Source: an uncultured bacterium (GTDB lineage Bacteria; Bacillota_I; Bacilli_A; RFN20; CAG-826). From it: a stretch of 64,000 nucleotides of DNA. The stretch spans positions 1 through 64,000 of the forward strand of contig CASEVI010000001.1 in NCBI GenBank assembly GCA_949291375.1, read 5' to 3'. The notes under the pieces were generated by a model. That model had not been told where the DNA came from. It saw only the letters and a program-made list of their open reading frames with translations, and searched no databases. The position numbers and the translations under genes are program-made. Shown here one piece after another: positions 26,863 to 36,974 of the stretch (within the stretch, counting starts at the first letter, position 1; each line of letters begins with the position of its first letter).

Positions 26863-27192
26863 ATGGATGAAAAAATAATACCTGTAAATAAGCTAACTAG
26901 AAAAATAAAAGATGAAGAAATTTATGATTTATCTGATTTTTTTAAAGTTCTTGGTGATTCTACTCGTTTAAAAATACTTTGGGCACTTGATAGAAACGAA
27001 ATGACTGTTACTGAATTATGTTCTCTTTTAGGAATGACAAAAAGTGCAATTTCTCATCAACTTAAAGTATTAAAAGATAATAAATTAGTAAATTATCGAA
27101 AGGTTGGAAAAAATGTGATTTATGAACTTGATGATTTACATATTTCTACAATTATAGAAACAGCTCAAATTCATTTAAAAGAGGGGAGATAA
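26863..27192 (+). CDS. ArsR/SmtB-family metal-responsive repressor
   Basis: Winged-helix dimer that should repress the operon until metal binds. FFKVLGDSTRLKILWAL opens the domain; the recognition helix is AISHQLKVLKDNKLV and the wing is KVGKNVIYEL. The C-terminal helix carries DDLHIS and IHLKE, matching the alpha-5 Asp/His zinc site of CzrA/SmtB. A single Cys sits in the ELCSLL helix, so the CadC-type thiol cadmium site is incomplete. Zinc or cobalt sensing is therefore more likely than cadmium. SD GAGGGGG. 9 nt before the HMA gene. Confidence 0.9.
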   Translation: MDEKIIPVNKLTRKIKDEEIYDLSDFFKVLGDSTRLKILWALDRNEMTVTELCSLLGMTKSAISHQLKVLKDNKLVNYRKVGKNVIYELDDLHISTIIETAQIHLKEGR

Positions 27193-27201
27193 AACAGTTT
27201 T

Positions 27202-27414
27202 ATGGAAAGAATTTATATTGTAAAAGGTTTAGATTGTGCTAATTGTGCAAGAGAATTTGAAGAAAAAATAAATAAAGTTATTGGAGTAAATAAAGCTATC
27301 GTCAATTTTATGACTTTAAAACTTATTGTTGATTTATCTAATGATTGTGAAGAAGAAATTTTAAAAATCGCTAATAATTTTGAAGATGGTTTAACTCTAA
27401 AAAGAATCAAATAA
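27202..27414 (+). CDS. Free-standing heavy-metal-associated (HMA) domain protein
   Basis: A 70-aa ferredoxin-like metallochaperone fold: IYIVKGLDCANCAREFEEKI with the CxxC metal site, then VNKAIVNFMTLKLIVD. CadA-type pumps usually have this domain fused at their N-terminus. Here the ATPase 27 nt downstream lacks it, so the domain has been separated and probably acts in trans. No obvious frameshift joins the two: a stop and a fresh SD (GGGGGTG) lie between them. Confidence 0.85.
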   Translation: MERIYIVKGLDCANCAREFEEKINKVIGVNKAIVNFMTLKLIVDLSNDCEEEILKIANNFEDGLTLKRIK

Positions 27415-27441
27415 TATCTTTTAATAAATGGGGGTGTTTTT

Positions 27442-29355
27442 ATGTCTAAAAAAGAAAAATATGATATTTTTGCAATAATTTTTGGAATTATAATCACAAT
27501 TCCAATGTTAATTTTATCCTTTACAATTGGTGATAATCTTTTAGGACCAAGCGATATTAAAACATTGATTATTTTACCTTTATCACTTCTTGCTTATTTA
27601 TTATTAATTTATGATTTTTTAATTAAAACAGTTAAAAATTTTAAGAAAAAAAGATTTTTTGATGAAATAACTTTAACATTAATAGCTTCAATCGTTGCTT
27701 TTATTGTTGGAGAATACGTTGAAGGTTTAGCAGTCGTTGTATTTTTCCAAATCGGCGAAAAATTCGAAGATTATGCCGTTAATAAATCTAGAAAATCTAT
27801 TAAAGAAGTTTTAGATATTAGATCAGATAAAGCTACTTTATATATAAATGGCGAAGAAAAAGTCGTTGATCCATATGATGTAAATGTTGATGATTTAATT
27901 ATTGTTAAAAATGGAGAAAGGATTCCTCTTGATGGTATAGTTTATAAAGGCGAATCTTTTTTAGATACTTCTTCTTTAACTGGTGAACCTGTCCCTAAAA
28001 GAGCTAAAGAAGGCGATGTTGTTTTAAGTGGAGTTATAAATAAAGGGTCTCCTTTAATTATCAAAGTTAATAAGCCATTTTATGATTCCACCGTTTCAAA
28101 AATCATGGATATGGTCGAAAATGCTACAAATACAAAAACAAAAAACGAAAGATTTATTACAAAATTTTCAAAATATTACACTCCAATTGTTTTAATTATA
28201 GCTTTACTCATTGCTGTTATTACCCCATTTTTTGGAGATTTTAGAGTCTTAAACACTTGGAGTAATTCATTTTTTAATGCCGCTTCACTTTTAGTTGTGT
28301 CTTGCCCTTGTGCACTTGTTCTTTCTGTACCTATGGCTTATTTTGTTGGGATTGGAGAGGCTAGTAAAATTAAAATGCTTATTAAAGGCAGCGCATATTT
28401 AGAAGATTTATCTAAACTTGATACTGTAATTCTTGATAAGACCGGAACAATTACTAAGGGAAACTTTGTTTTAACAGATATTATTCCTGCTTCAAATGAT
28501 ATATCTAAAGAAGAAATATTATCTTTAGCAAAAATTGCTGAATATAACTCACTCCATCCTATTGCTTTATCAATAATAGGCGATGATAAGTCAAATATTG
28601 ATATAAGCGAACGGAAAAATGATAAAACTATTGAAGGGGAAGGAATTGAAGGATTATATAAAAATAAACTTCTTCTTGCTGGAAATACTAAATTATTAAA
28701 AAGATATAACATTGAATTTACTTTAAATAAAGAAGTAGGAACAATTGTTTATATTGCTTACGACAATAAATTCTTAGGGTCAATGGTTATTAAAGATGAA
28801 ATTAAAGAAGATAGTAAGAATGCTTTAACTGAATTTAAGAAAATCGGTATTAAAAATACCTATATGTTGACTGGTGATAATTTAGAAACCGCTAATTATG
28901 TAGCAAGTATATGCCATATCGATAATGTTAAAGCTAATCTTTTACCTTTAGATAAGGTTGAAGAGGTTAAAAAAATTGAAAATGACAAAAATAATAAAAA
29001 AGTTGCTTTTTGTGGAGATGGAGTCAATGATGCTCCTTCAATGGGAATTGTTGATTTAGGAATTTCAATGGGTGGAATTGGTAGCGATGCTGCTATTGAA
29101 GCTAGTGATATTGTTATAATGGATGATAAATTATCAACTTTAGTAAAAGGAAAACATATTGCTAAACGAACATTAAATGCAGTTTATATCAATATAGTTT
29201 TCGCTATTTTAATAAAATTAATCGCTGTAATAATTGCTACTCTTAACCTTATCCCTGCTTATATTATGTGGATTGCAATTTTTGCAGACGTAGGAGTTAC
29301 TTTTCTTTGTGTTTGCCACTCATTGACATTAATGATTCATAAAAAATACAAATAA
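27442..29355 (+). CDS. cadA: Zn/Cd/Pb-type P1B ATPase without N-terminal HMA
   Basis: Heavy-metal exporter. Motifs: TGEPVPK actuator, CPCALVLSVP in TM6, DKTGTITKG phosphorylation site, SLHPIALSI, MLTGDN, FCGDGVNDAPS. TM8 has IFADVGVTFLCVCHSL, where the Asp of D-x-G is the zinc-class signature; the usual N-S is H-S. 637 aa, shorter than CadA (about 720) because the HMA domain is a separate gene just upstream. Third gene of the ArsR-HMA-CadA operon, followed by the terminator at 29421-29445. Confidence 0.93.
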   Translation: MSKKEKYDIFAIIFGIIITIPMLILSFTIGDNLLGPSDIKTLIILPLSLLAYLLLIYDFLIKTVKNFKKKRFFDEITLTLIASIVAFIVGEYVEGLAVVVFFQIGEKFEDYAVNKSRKSIKEVLDIRSDKATLYINGEEKVVDPYDVNVDDLIIVKNGERIPLDGIVYKGESFLDTSSLTGEPVPKRAKEGDVVLSGVINKGSPLIIKVNKPFYDSTVSKIMDMVENATNTKTKNERFITKFSKYYTPIVLIIALLIAVITPFFGDFRVLNTWSNSFFNAASLLVVSCPCALVLSVPMAYFVGIGEASKIKMLIKGSAYLEDLSKLDTVILDKTGTITKGNFVLTDIIPASNDISKEEILSLAKIAEYNSLHPIALSIIGDDKSNIDISERKNDKTIEGEGIEGLYKNKLLLAGNTKLLKRYNIEFTLNKEVGTIVYIAYDNKFLGSMVIKDEIKEDSKNALTEFKKIGIKNTYMLTGDNLETANYVASICHIDNVKANLLPLDKVEEVKKIENDKNNKKVAFCGDGVNDAPSMGIVDLGISMGGIGSDAAIEASDIVIMDDKLSTLVKGKHIAKRTLNAVYINIVFAILIKLIAVIIATLNLIPAYIMWIAIFADVGVTFLCVCHSLTLMIHKKYK

Positions 29356-29420
29356 ATTAATAGTTTTAAGTTATATTTTAAAAACTATGGAATCTAGTAT
29401 TTAAAACTAGAAAATTGAAT

Positions 29421-29445
29421 AAAGCCTTAATTTAGGGCTTTTTTC
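29421..29445 (+). terminator. Terminator of the cad operon
   Basis: AAAGCC (29421-29426) and GGCTTT (29436-29441) form the stem, followed by TTTTT. Confidence 0.85.
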
Positions 29446-29447
29446 TT

Positions 29448-29476
29448 TTGACATAACAAAATAATAAGTATATATT
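29448..29476 (+). promoter_or_regulatory. Promoter of the giant lipoprotein gene
   Basis: TTGACA (29448-29453), exact 17-nt spacer, TATATT (29471-29476). It lies just after the cad terminator and about 50 nt before the start codon. Confidence 0.75.
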
Positions 29477-29528
29477 TTATTCGTGACGAATTAATTAAAA
29501 GTTTAACTTTAAAAGGTATTTGATATAT

Positions 29529-32500
29529 ATGAAACTTAAAAGAACAAAACTTATCTTTTGCTCGCTTTTTATTGCTTTGGCTACATTAACAAGTTGTGGT
29601 GAAAATATAGCAAATGAAAATACATCCTCTTCAAACAATACTAATAAAGGGGAAATTTTAATAAATGAAAAAGATGATGAAAAAATAGTCAAAGAAAAAT
29701 TTAATGAATCATTGAAAGAAAATTATACATATAAACTCGATGATTCATCTTTTCTTTCGTTAAAAAATAGAAATAGTAATGAAAAATATACCTTAAATAT
29801 TAATTATGGAAATTTGTCTTTTAAAAACGGCACTACTTCTTCTTACAACATTTCTTTTGAAAATAAAGATAATACATCAGATTTGCTTTTAAATAATACA
29901 AGTGCAGTTTTTTCTTCAATAAAAAATAAAGATGATTTAGCATACATCAAGCAAAATAATGAATTATCATCACTCTTTTCATTGGCAAATAATAAGAAAA
30001 TTACATTTAATAATGAAAACACATCAATTTCATCCTTATTTAACGAGGTTTTTTCTTCAATCGAAGAATCTACAATTATTAAAAACTCTGCTACTAACGA
30101 ATATAAATTTGTTTCACCTTCTTATGAACTAATAGCCGATTCATCATCATTCAAATTAAAAGAAATCAAAACTAATAAACAAAATAATAAGTCATTAAAT
30201 TATGAAATGGATTTAAAATTTAATGAAGTAAACAAGGTTGAAGAAAGAAAGTTAATAAATGAAGATAATCCAACAGATTTTTTAACAACTTTAACTAAAT
30301 TATTTAATAATTCTAATTTTAAAACAATTTTTGATATAAATATTGAACCTATAAAAGAAGTTAAATTAGGTAATATTAATACAAAAGGTATCGATTTAAA
30401 TGAAAAATCTTATCATTTTAAAGGAGATATAAATTTTGATTTAAGAAATAGTGATTTACTTGATAATTCAAAAATTGAACTTAATTTAACTCACTATACT
30501 TCTAAAGATTTATCTAACGAAATTTCTTTACAATATAAAAATACTAATGTTTATTTTAGAAGCGGAAATTTAATAAAAGGGAAAATTAAAGAAAGTAGTG
30601 TTTCTTCGTTAATTGATACAATCTCTTTAATTGGTGATGACACTTCTTTTTCTTCTCTTTTAGCAAACCCACTTAATAATATTTTTAATAATGATTCATT
30701 TTTAAAGATAAGTGAAGGAAATATTTCTTCAATTAATAGTATTAACGATTATATAAAGGAATTAAAAATTAGAAACAATGTAATTTCTTTAAAATTAGAT
30801 ACTAAATTATTTTCTCTTCCTTCATCAATTCTTTCTTTAAAAATCGGTCTTAACAATTTAAAACTTAAAACTATTGAAATAGATAATTTTAAAATTAATG
30901 ATGAAGCTATACTAAGTGGATCATTACGTTTTATAGAAAACTCTTCTTTTTCATCTATTGATGAAAAAGAATATCCTTCATATGATTTTTTACCTTCTTT
31001 TATTAATTCACTATATAAAATAGTTGATGAAAAAAGATTTGGTGGAAATTTATCTTTTGCTATTACTAATAAAAAAGATAAATCTTTATTATCTTTAAAT
31101 ACTAAATTAAATGCTTATTTACCTTCATTTGATGATTTAACCACTTCTTCATTTGTTTTAAATTCTCCTTCCTTTTCAAGTGTTGATAGTAATGGTAATA
31201 ATAATTTTCCTTTACCATTAAAGATAGAAAAACTATCTTATCAAAAAGATAAAAATAATAAAAAGAGCATCTTTTTTAATGGAGAAATCGGTAAAAATGG
31301 ATTTTTACCACTAAAATTAAAAATGAATGAAGATTTACTTAAAGATGAAACCTTAACTGATTTTATATCCTCTTTTTCATCTAATAATAACAATAATAAT
31401 TTTTTAGATTCTCTAATTGATCCTTCTTATATCAATTTAATTAATACTTATATAGATAAAATAATGAATAATAACTCATTAAAAAATGATTTAAATAAAG
31501 TTATTAATGATTTTTCTTTATCTAACTTAGAAAGTTTAATTTCTATTTATAATAACGAAGATATTTTAGAAATTAGATTAAATACTTCTTATTTATTTAA
31601 TGACGATCTAACAAACAAAGGAATAAAAAAAGAAAGTAATGATATAAACGATGAAATTTCTTTATTTTATAATATAAAACTTAATAAATTATCTGGTATA
31701 TATCTATCTTTAAACGAAGATGATACTAATATTACTTTATCTTATGGATATAATTATTATTCATCTTTAGAATTTATTTCTAAAGATGAAGAAAAAGATT
31801 ATTTAGATGCTTCTAAAGTTATTGAAACTGTCTCTAATATAAACTCTTTTACCCCTTCTTTTTCAATAAATAATATTTACGATATCGATGTTAGAAATTT
31901 TGCGGATGGAATAAATATTAATAATGCAAGAGTAGGAATAAATAGAAATAATGAAGGTGATATTTATAGTGAAGGAATGTTTAATTTAAACATTAATAAT
32001 TCGACAAACTTAGATTTTAAATTCATTTATGATGATAAAGAATTTAACGATGAATCTTTTTCTCTTGGATATAATGATGGAAATATTATTTTTAATGATC
32101 CTAGCAACGGAATAATTTTTCCAGAAGGTCAATTACAAGCCGAAATTAAATTAAATAATATGGTTAGTCCGCTTCATTTAATCACTAAAACTTCTTCCCC
32201 TTTTAACTGTTTATCAGAGTTTTTATCTATAAGCGATGAAAATGTTTTAGCAACATTTAGAGATTCTTTTGCTTCTATTTTAGATGAATTATTTAATCAA
32301 GATTTACCATTATTTACCTTAATTTCTAATAAAGAATATTTAGAGTTATTAGATAAAAATATTTTTAAAGATTATTCATTTACTTTAAAAGAAAACATGG
32401 ATAAATCTAAAGATATTGAAGTTAAGTTATTGATAAATCCAGCATATTTAAATAATGAAGAAGAAAAAACATATTCAAAAGATATCGAAATTTATTTAAG

Positions 32501-34082
32501 TGCTAATTTAGATCAAAATAATGTTATTAGTTTAAATAATTTAAAAATTGATGCAACCGATTCAAGTGCATTTAATTTAGAAAATTTTTATATTGAACTT
32601 AAAAATAATGGCAAATTTATTGAAGAAAACACCACTTCTTCTTTATATTTGTTAGATTCTTTTGAAAAATACGATAAAAATACTAATTCTTCTGATTTTG
32701 TTAATTTAGATGATTGTGTAAATTTAATTAATATTGGTATTTCTACAACCGAACAACATTATTTTGAATTAGAAGGTGTTTTAAAAATTAATTTATCAAT
32801 TCTTGGAATTGATTATGATTTATCTTCGGCAATTCCAGATAAATTTGTAAATGCAAAAATAGAATTAATTAAACCAGAAGGAAGTAATTTATATTCTCAA
32901 ACTAGAGCTCATCTTACTTTAAGAAACTATGGCCAAAACAGCATTATTGATTCTAGCGATAATTTTGTTGAATATTTTACTGAAAGATTAGATTTAGGAG
33001 CTCAAGGATATCAAGAAATTTGTTATATTGTTAAAACAAGTGGAACATATGTACCAGAAAAAATTAATATCATTAAAGAACAAGAATTAATTGAAACAGT
33101 TTACACTACAGATTCTAATAAAATTAAAGAACTTGAACAAAAATATGCAGAAGAAAATTATATTATAAACGGGAAAGAACAATTAAAGGCTAAAAAAGAA
33201 AGTTGGGGAAGAGATAGAAATGGCGCATATAATAGACAAAAAGAATTAAACGAAACTTACAAAGATAGTAATTTAGCTAAAGTAAATGAACATAAAGTTC
33301 TTTTTTGGACAACTTATGAAGTAGTAATTGGTCCTCGTTATGATTTAACGGTTTATTCTAAACCTATAACCGAAACTATCCCTTCACATAACGAATTTAA
33401 TCAAACAATCTATAAAGTTACCCAAGAAGAATTATTAGGTAACGGCGGATTAAATATAGTTTATTATTTATTAGATTTAGGAATAATTGAGAAGCTTAAT
33501 ACTACTTTAGTTAAAGCATCACACGAATCTTTAATGGCAGTAATCTATAACTCTATTCTAAACTCAGATTCATCTAGCAGTGAATCAAAACCTTTAGATT
33601 TATTTGGTTGCATGCAAAACTTCGAAACAAGTTCATCAAACTTCTCTATGATTTTTGATTTAGGAAACTTAGCAAATATGGATGAACTTTTAGGCGCTAA
33701 AATTAGTTTAAGTTATTCCGATAACAAATTAACTTCGCTGTTAATTACAGGAAGTGGTAACGATAATTTAATCATTGATGGATTAGCCGGATTAATCGAT
33801 GTTAGCTTCTCTTTAGATATAAAACTTATTGAAAAACCATCTTCTATGGAAAGATATGATAATTTTATAAATTCAATTCATAATTATGAAAAAAATAATT
33901 CAATTGAGTATTATCAGCTAACTGGTTATACATATTATCAATCTGAATTTACAATTTTAGGTTTTATTCCTATTAAACAAGATGGGCAAACCCCTACCTC
34001 TAATAATGCTTCCATTTCAATTACAATTTCAGATATAGAAAAAGATGAAACTTTATTAGGATTAATTTATGGTTTAAATTAA
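29529..34082 (+). CDS. Giant lipoprotein of unknown function (about 1517 aa)
   Basis: Signal peptide MKLKRTKLIFCSLFIALATL then TSC, with C23 as the lipidation site. An upstream in-frame TTG (29520) is only 3 nt from the AAAAGG, so I take ATG 29529. The mature protein is extremely rich in Asn, Ser, Asp, Lys and Leu. Segments of the type LxxSFxxSS/DLKFN recur, suggesting a repeated beta-strand architecture (beta-solenoid or lipid-binding curtain); this is inference. A less repetitive region around residues 1090-1290 includes a charged helical stretch (KIKELEQKYAEENY). It is a single-gene transcript with its own promoter and terminator. No family recognised. Confidence 0.8.
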   Translation: MKLKRTKLIFCSLFIALATLTSCGENIANENTSSSNNTNKGEILINEKDDEKIVKEKFNESLKENYTYKLDDSSFLSLKNRNSNEKYTLNINYGNLSFKNGTTSSYNISFENKDNTSDLLLNNTSAVFSSIKNKDDLAYIKQNNELSSLFSLANNKKITFNNENTSISSLFNEVFSSIEESTIIKNSATNEYKFVSPSYELIADSSSFKLKEIKTNKQNNKSLNYEMDLKFNEVNKVEERKLINEDNPTDFLTTLTKLFNNSNFKTIFDINIEPIKEVKLGNINTKGIDLNEKSYHFKGDINFDLRNSDLLDNSKIELNLTHYTSKDLSNEISLQYKNTNVYFRSGNLIKGKIKESSVSSLIDTISLIGDDTSFSSLLANPLNNIFNNDSFLKISEGNISSINSINDYIKELKIRNNVISLKLDTKLFSLPSSILSLKIGLNNLKLKTIEIDNFKINDEAILSGSLRFIENSSFSSIDEKEYPSYDFLPSFINSLYKIVDEKRFGGNLSFAITNKKDKSLLSLNTKLNAYLPSFDDLTTSSFVLNSPSFSSVDSNGNNNFPLPLKIEKLSYQKDKNNKKSIFFNGEIGKNGFLPLKLKMNEDLLKDETLTDFISSFSSNNNNNNFLDSLIDPSYINLINTYIDKIMNNNSLKNDLNKVINDFSLSNLESLISIYNNEDILEIRLNTSYLFNDDLTNKGIKKESNDINDEISLFYNIKLNKLSGIYLSLNEDDTNITLSYGYNYYSSLEFISKDEEKDYLDASKVIETVSNINSFTPSFSINNIYDIDVRNFADGININNARVGINRNNEGDIYSEGMFNLNINNSTNLDFKFIYDDKEFNDESFSLGYNDGNIIFNDPSNGIIFPEGQLQAEIKLNNMVSPLHLITKTSSPFNCLSEFLSISDENVLATFRDSFASILDELFNQDLPLFTLISNKEYLELLDKNIFKDYSFTLKENMDKSKDIEVKLLINPAYLNNEEEKTYSKDIEIYLSANLDQNNVISLNNLKIDATDSSAFNLENFYIELKNNGKFIEENTTSSLYLLDSFEKYDKNTNSSDFVNLDDCVNLINIGISTTEQHYFELEGVLKINLSILGIDYDLSSAIPDKFVNAKIELIKPEGSNLYSQTRAHLTLRNYGQNSIIDSSDNFVEYFTERLDLGAQGYQEICYIVKTSGTYVPEKINIIKEQELIETVYTTDSNKIKELEQKYAEENYIINGKEQLKAKKESWGRDRNGAYNRQKELNETYKDSNLAKVNEHKVLFWTTYEVVIGPRYDLTVYSKPITETIPSHNEFNQTIYKVTQEELLGNGGLNIVYYLLDLGIIEKLNTTLVKASHESLMAVIYNSILNSDSSSSESKPLDLFGCMQNFETSSSNFSMIFDLGNLANMDELLGAKISLSYSDNKLTSLLITGSGNDNLIIDGLAGLIDVSFSLDIKLIEKPSSMERYDNFINSIHNYEKNNSIEYYQLTGYTYYQSEFTILGFIPIKQDGQTPTSNNASISITISDIEKDETLLGLIYGLN

Positions 34083-34092
34083 GTATTTCATA

Positions 34093-34127
34093 AAAATAGC
34101 CTATTTTCTATAAATATAGGCTATTTT
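34093..34127 (+). terminator. Terminator of the giant lipoprotein gene
   Basis: AAAATAGCCTAT (34093-34104) with ATAGGCTATTTT (34116-34127), followed by TATTT. 11 nt after the stop. Confidence 0.85.
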
Positions 34128-34192
34128 TATTTAATAAGAATTCTTCATCAAGAACAGAAAATGCTAATTAAATATAAAATTTTTTAAATGAT

Positions 34193-34369
34193 TTAATACA
34201 AACAAAGTTCAGCTTTTAATTGTTTTTTTATTATTTTTCCATTTAAATTATGTTCATTAATTTCAACAACTCCTACTTTCAGATTAAATCCACGATAAAT
34301 TAACCCATTATAAATAATGTTTTCCATTAAATGAATTTCCTTAAAATGTCTAAAATTTAATTTTTGCAT
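34193..34369 (-). pseudogene. Fragment of a DUF4143-type AAA ATPase (58 codons)
   Basis: Conceptual product includes MENIIYNGLIYRGFNLKVGV, VEINEHNLNGKIIKKQL and a short tail. Intact family members read MENIIYNEL-x-x-RG, VGVVE, KKQLEVDF at this place, so this is an internal piece. The catalytic Glu-containing ENIIYNEL has become ENIIYNGL, and the EVDFV block is AELCLY then stop. Nothing recognisable remains on either side. These fold-back nuclease-like ATPases are commonly lost and gained in gut Bacillota. Confidence 0.75.
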
Positions 34370-34423
34370 TTTTTATACTTGTTATCATATTTACAATATG
34401 TTGTTCTTTTCGATAATAAAAAT

Positions 34424-35692
34424 TTATTCAATAATTTTAGCTAATCCACCTTCACTAGTCTCTTTATATTCTGGATTTAAATCATCTCCAGTTTGTTTCA
34501 TAGCTTTTAAAACATCATCAAAAGAGACTTTGTTTTTTCTTAATGGAGCAATATTTTTTGCATATAAATATGCTGCTTCGCTTCTTAAAACACCAATTCC
34601 ATTTCTTTCAATACAAGGAATTTGAACATATCCTTTAACAGGATCACAAGTTAACCCTAAAAAGTGTTCTAAAGCAGCTTCGCTAGCATATTCTATTTGA
34701 TAAATACTTAAATCATTTAAATAAGCTAAAATAGCTGCACCCATGGAACTAGCTACTCCTATTTCAGCTTGACATCCACTAACCGCTCCACTAATTGAAG
34801 CGTTTTCCTTTGCTAATGATGCAAATAAAGCACCTACCTTTAAAGAGTCTATTAATTTTCTATCATCAAATTTTAAAATATTTTTATAATAATACATTAT
34901 TGAAGGGATAATTCCTGCGCTTCCACAAGTAGGAGCTGTAACAATCATTTTTCCACTCGCATTTTCTTCAGCAACACTATATGCAAAGCTAGTTAAAAGC
35001 ATCTCTTTCTTTTCACCATCATTTGTAATATTAATAGTGTTTTTATATAACTCTTTAGCTACTCTTTTTAAATGTAATGAACCTGGAAGATAATCTTCTT
35101 TACTATTTAAACCATTATCTACACTATTAATCATTTGATCTAATATTCCTTTAAGATAAATATTTATATCTTTTTCTTCATATTTATCGATTAATTCATT
35201 AATCGATAAATTATTATCTTTTAGATAAGATTTAACTTCATTAAATGAAGAAAAAGGATAAATATATTCATTATTTTTATTATTTTCATTATTAATAGTT
35301 AAACTATTTTTTCTTAATTCTCCTCCACCAATAGAAAAATATAAATCTTGTTTAATTAAATTATTATCTTTATCAAATGATTCAAATTTCATCGTATTAG
35401 GATGAATTAATTTTTCTATTGGTGTAGCAATATCAAAAATAACCTTATTATTCTTATTATCTAAAGAAAAATCTTTAAATACTTTAATAATTATTTTATC
35501 GGTTAAATGTCCTTTACCAGTTAATGCTAAAGAGCCATATAAAGTAACATGAAAATATGATATTTTATCGCGTAAAAAAGTATCATTTTTTAGCGATAAA
35601 ATAAAATCAGTTGCTGCTTTAAAAGGAGCAATAGTATGAGATGATGAAGGTCCTGGACCAACTATATAAACATTTTTAATAGACTTTAACAT
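34424..35692 (-). CDS. sdaA: L-serine ammonia-lyase, iron-sulfur type, single chain
   Basis: Converts L-serine to pyruvate and ammonia using a [4Fe-4S] cluster. It has the N-terminal beta domain (VGPGPSSSHTIAPFKAA) and C-terminal alpha domain (TAPTCGSAGIIP, GAVSGCQAEIG, LTCDPVKGYVQIPCIERN). Cys in GCQAE, LTCDP and IPCIE are the likely cluster ligands. 422 aa; a fused form like E. coli SdaA, a little shorter, whereas many Bacillota use two subunits. It lies 17 nt downstream of the XRE gene on the same strand. Confidence 0.93.
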   Translation of the reverse strand: MLKSIKNVYIVGPGPSSSHTIAPFKAATDFILSLKNDTFLRDKISYFHVTLYGSLALTGKGHLTDKIIIKVFKDFSLDNKNNKVIFDIATPIEKLIHPNTMKFESFDKDNNLIKQDLYFSIGGGELRKNSLTINNENNKNNEYIYPFSSFNEVKSYLKDNNLSINELIDKYEEKDINIYLKGILDQMINSVDNGLNSKEDYLPGSLHLKRVAKELYKNTINITNDGEKKEMLLTSFAYSVAEENASGKMIVTAPTCGSAGIIPSIMYYYKNILKFDDRKLIDSLKVGALFASLAKENASISGAVSGCQAEIGVASSMGAAILAYLNDLSIYQIEYASEAALEHFLGLTCDPVKGYVQIPCIERNGIGVLRSEAAYLYAKNIAPLRKNKVSFDDVLKAMKQTGDDLNPEYKETSEGGLAKIIE

Positions 35693-35709
35693 ATAAGAAT
35701 ATTTTTATT

Positions 35710-35940
35710 TTAAAAATTCATTAATTCTTCTAAAGAAACATCATATCCTTCACTAAGCTTATATAAAACTTTTAACGAGGGATTTTTTCTTCCATTTTCT
35801 AAATCAGATAAATAATGTTGATTTAACTCACATAAAAGCGCAGCTTTTTCTTGAGTTAAATAATTATTTATCCTTATTTCTTTAATATGTTTTCCAAATT
35901 TTTTTAATAATATCGTTTCAAAATAAATATCTCTTTCCAT
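35710..35940 (-). CDS. XRE-family helix-turn-helix regulator
   Basis: 76-aa Cro/C1-type protein: IKEIRINNYLTQEKAALLCE, LNQHYLSDLENGRKNPSLKVL and SLEELMNF cover the five-helix HTH. No sensor domain. It sits between whiA (upstream, 21 nt) and sdaA (downstream, 17 nt), so it may regulate the serine dehydratase. That is inference from position. Confidence 0.85.
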   Translation of the reverse strand: MERDIYFETILLKKFGKHIKEIRINNYLTQEKAALLCELNQHYLSDLENGRKNPSLKVLYKLSEGYDVSLEELMNF

Positions 35941-35961
35941 AACTAAATATATTTTAATACA

Positions 35962-36945
35962 TTAATCTTTAAATTTTTCGCCCATTTCTCTAATTTTAAT
36001 AACTAAATGATTAATATTAGATTTAGAGATTGGTTTAGATAGTTTTTCACTTAAAAGCATGGCTAAATCACTATAAGAACTTTCAGGATTTTCTTTTCTT
36101 AAATAACAAAGCTCTCTTAGTTTTTCATTATTGATGTTTTTTATACCTAATTTTTTATCGATTAAATTAATTATATTAATTAATTCTTCACTATTTTTAA
36201 TTACTTTTTTATAGTTATAAATATCTAAATTCTCTTGACGATTAACATTATTTTTTACATCTCTATCTAATCTATAACCTTCATAAATTAAAGAAGATTG
36301 ATTAGCATCCATATATGCTAAAAAAGATGCTATTTGATCACTTCTTTTTAAATATAAAACATAGTTATTTCGTCTTTTTATCATTTTAAAATCAAAAGGA
36401 TATACTTTTATCTTATTTTTTATTAAAGATAATATATTTTTTGAATATTTTTCATCATGAGTATAAATTTCGAAATGATAATTACTTGATTTAGGATTAG
36501 AACAACTTCCACTAACTAAAAATAATCCAACAATATATCCTCTTATTTTCTTTTCACTATTAGTTAATAAATAAGGTATTTTATCATCTAAATTAAATAT
36601 CGATAATTCATTAATCACTTCATCTATAGAAGAAAGAATATTAATAATATATTCATAAGATTTATTAAATCTCATATTTTTTCGATATGAAAAAGAAAGT
36701 TTTATATTAAAAGAAGAGAATACTTCTTTTAATAACTTATATATAAATTTAGCTATTTTAGCATTTTCTGTTTTAACTATTATTCTTTCTTCATTTTTAC
36801 TTAAGATTAATTCTCCATTACATCTTAAAAATGAAGAAAGAAGGGAAGTAGCAACTTCTTTAGAATATTCTAAAGAAGTTAATTCTTCCTTTATTTCTTT
36901 AGAAAAAGATTCTTTTTTAATATTTTCTATTTTATTTTCTTCCAT
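35962..36945 (-). CDS. whiA: DNA-binding protein WhiA
   Basis: Widely conserved Gram-positive protein acting in cell division or sporulation control. N-terminal LAGLIDADG-like part: FSKEIKEELTSLEYSKEVAT, SFLRCNGEL, then YIVGLFLVSGSCSNPKSSNY. C-terminal HTH: LRELCYLRKENPESSYSDLA and KPISKSNINHLVIKI. 327 aa, normal. In many Bacillota whiA follows yvcK and rapZ; here it sits after a HAD phosphatase, lgt and uvrA, so the usual partners are missing from the window. Confidence 0.92.
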   Translation of the reverse strand: MEENKIENIKKESFSKEIKEELTSLEYSKEVATSLLSSFLRCNGELILSKNEERIIVKTENAKIAKFIYKLLKEVFSSFNIKLSFSYRKNMRFNKSYEYIINILSSIDEVINELSIFNLDDKIPYLLTNSEKKIRGYIVGLFLVSGSCSNPKSSNYHFEIYTHDEKYSKNILSLIKNKIKVYPFDFKMIKRRNNYVLYLKRSDQIASFLAYMDANQSSLIYEGYRLDRDVKNNVNRQENLDIYNYKKVIKNSEELINIINLIDKKLGIKNINNEKLRELCYLRKENPESSYSDLAMLLSEKLSKPISKSNINHLVIKIREMGEKFKD

Positions 36946-36974
36946 ATATATAACTATTAATTATTATTATTTTA

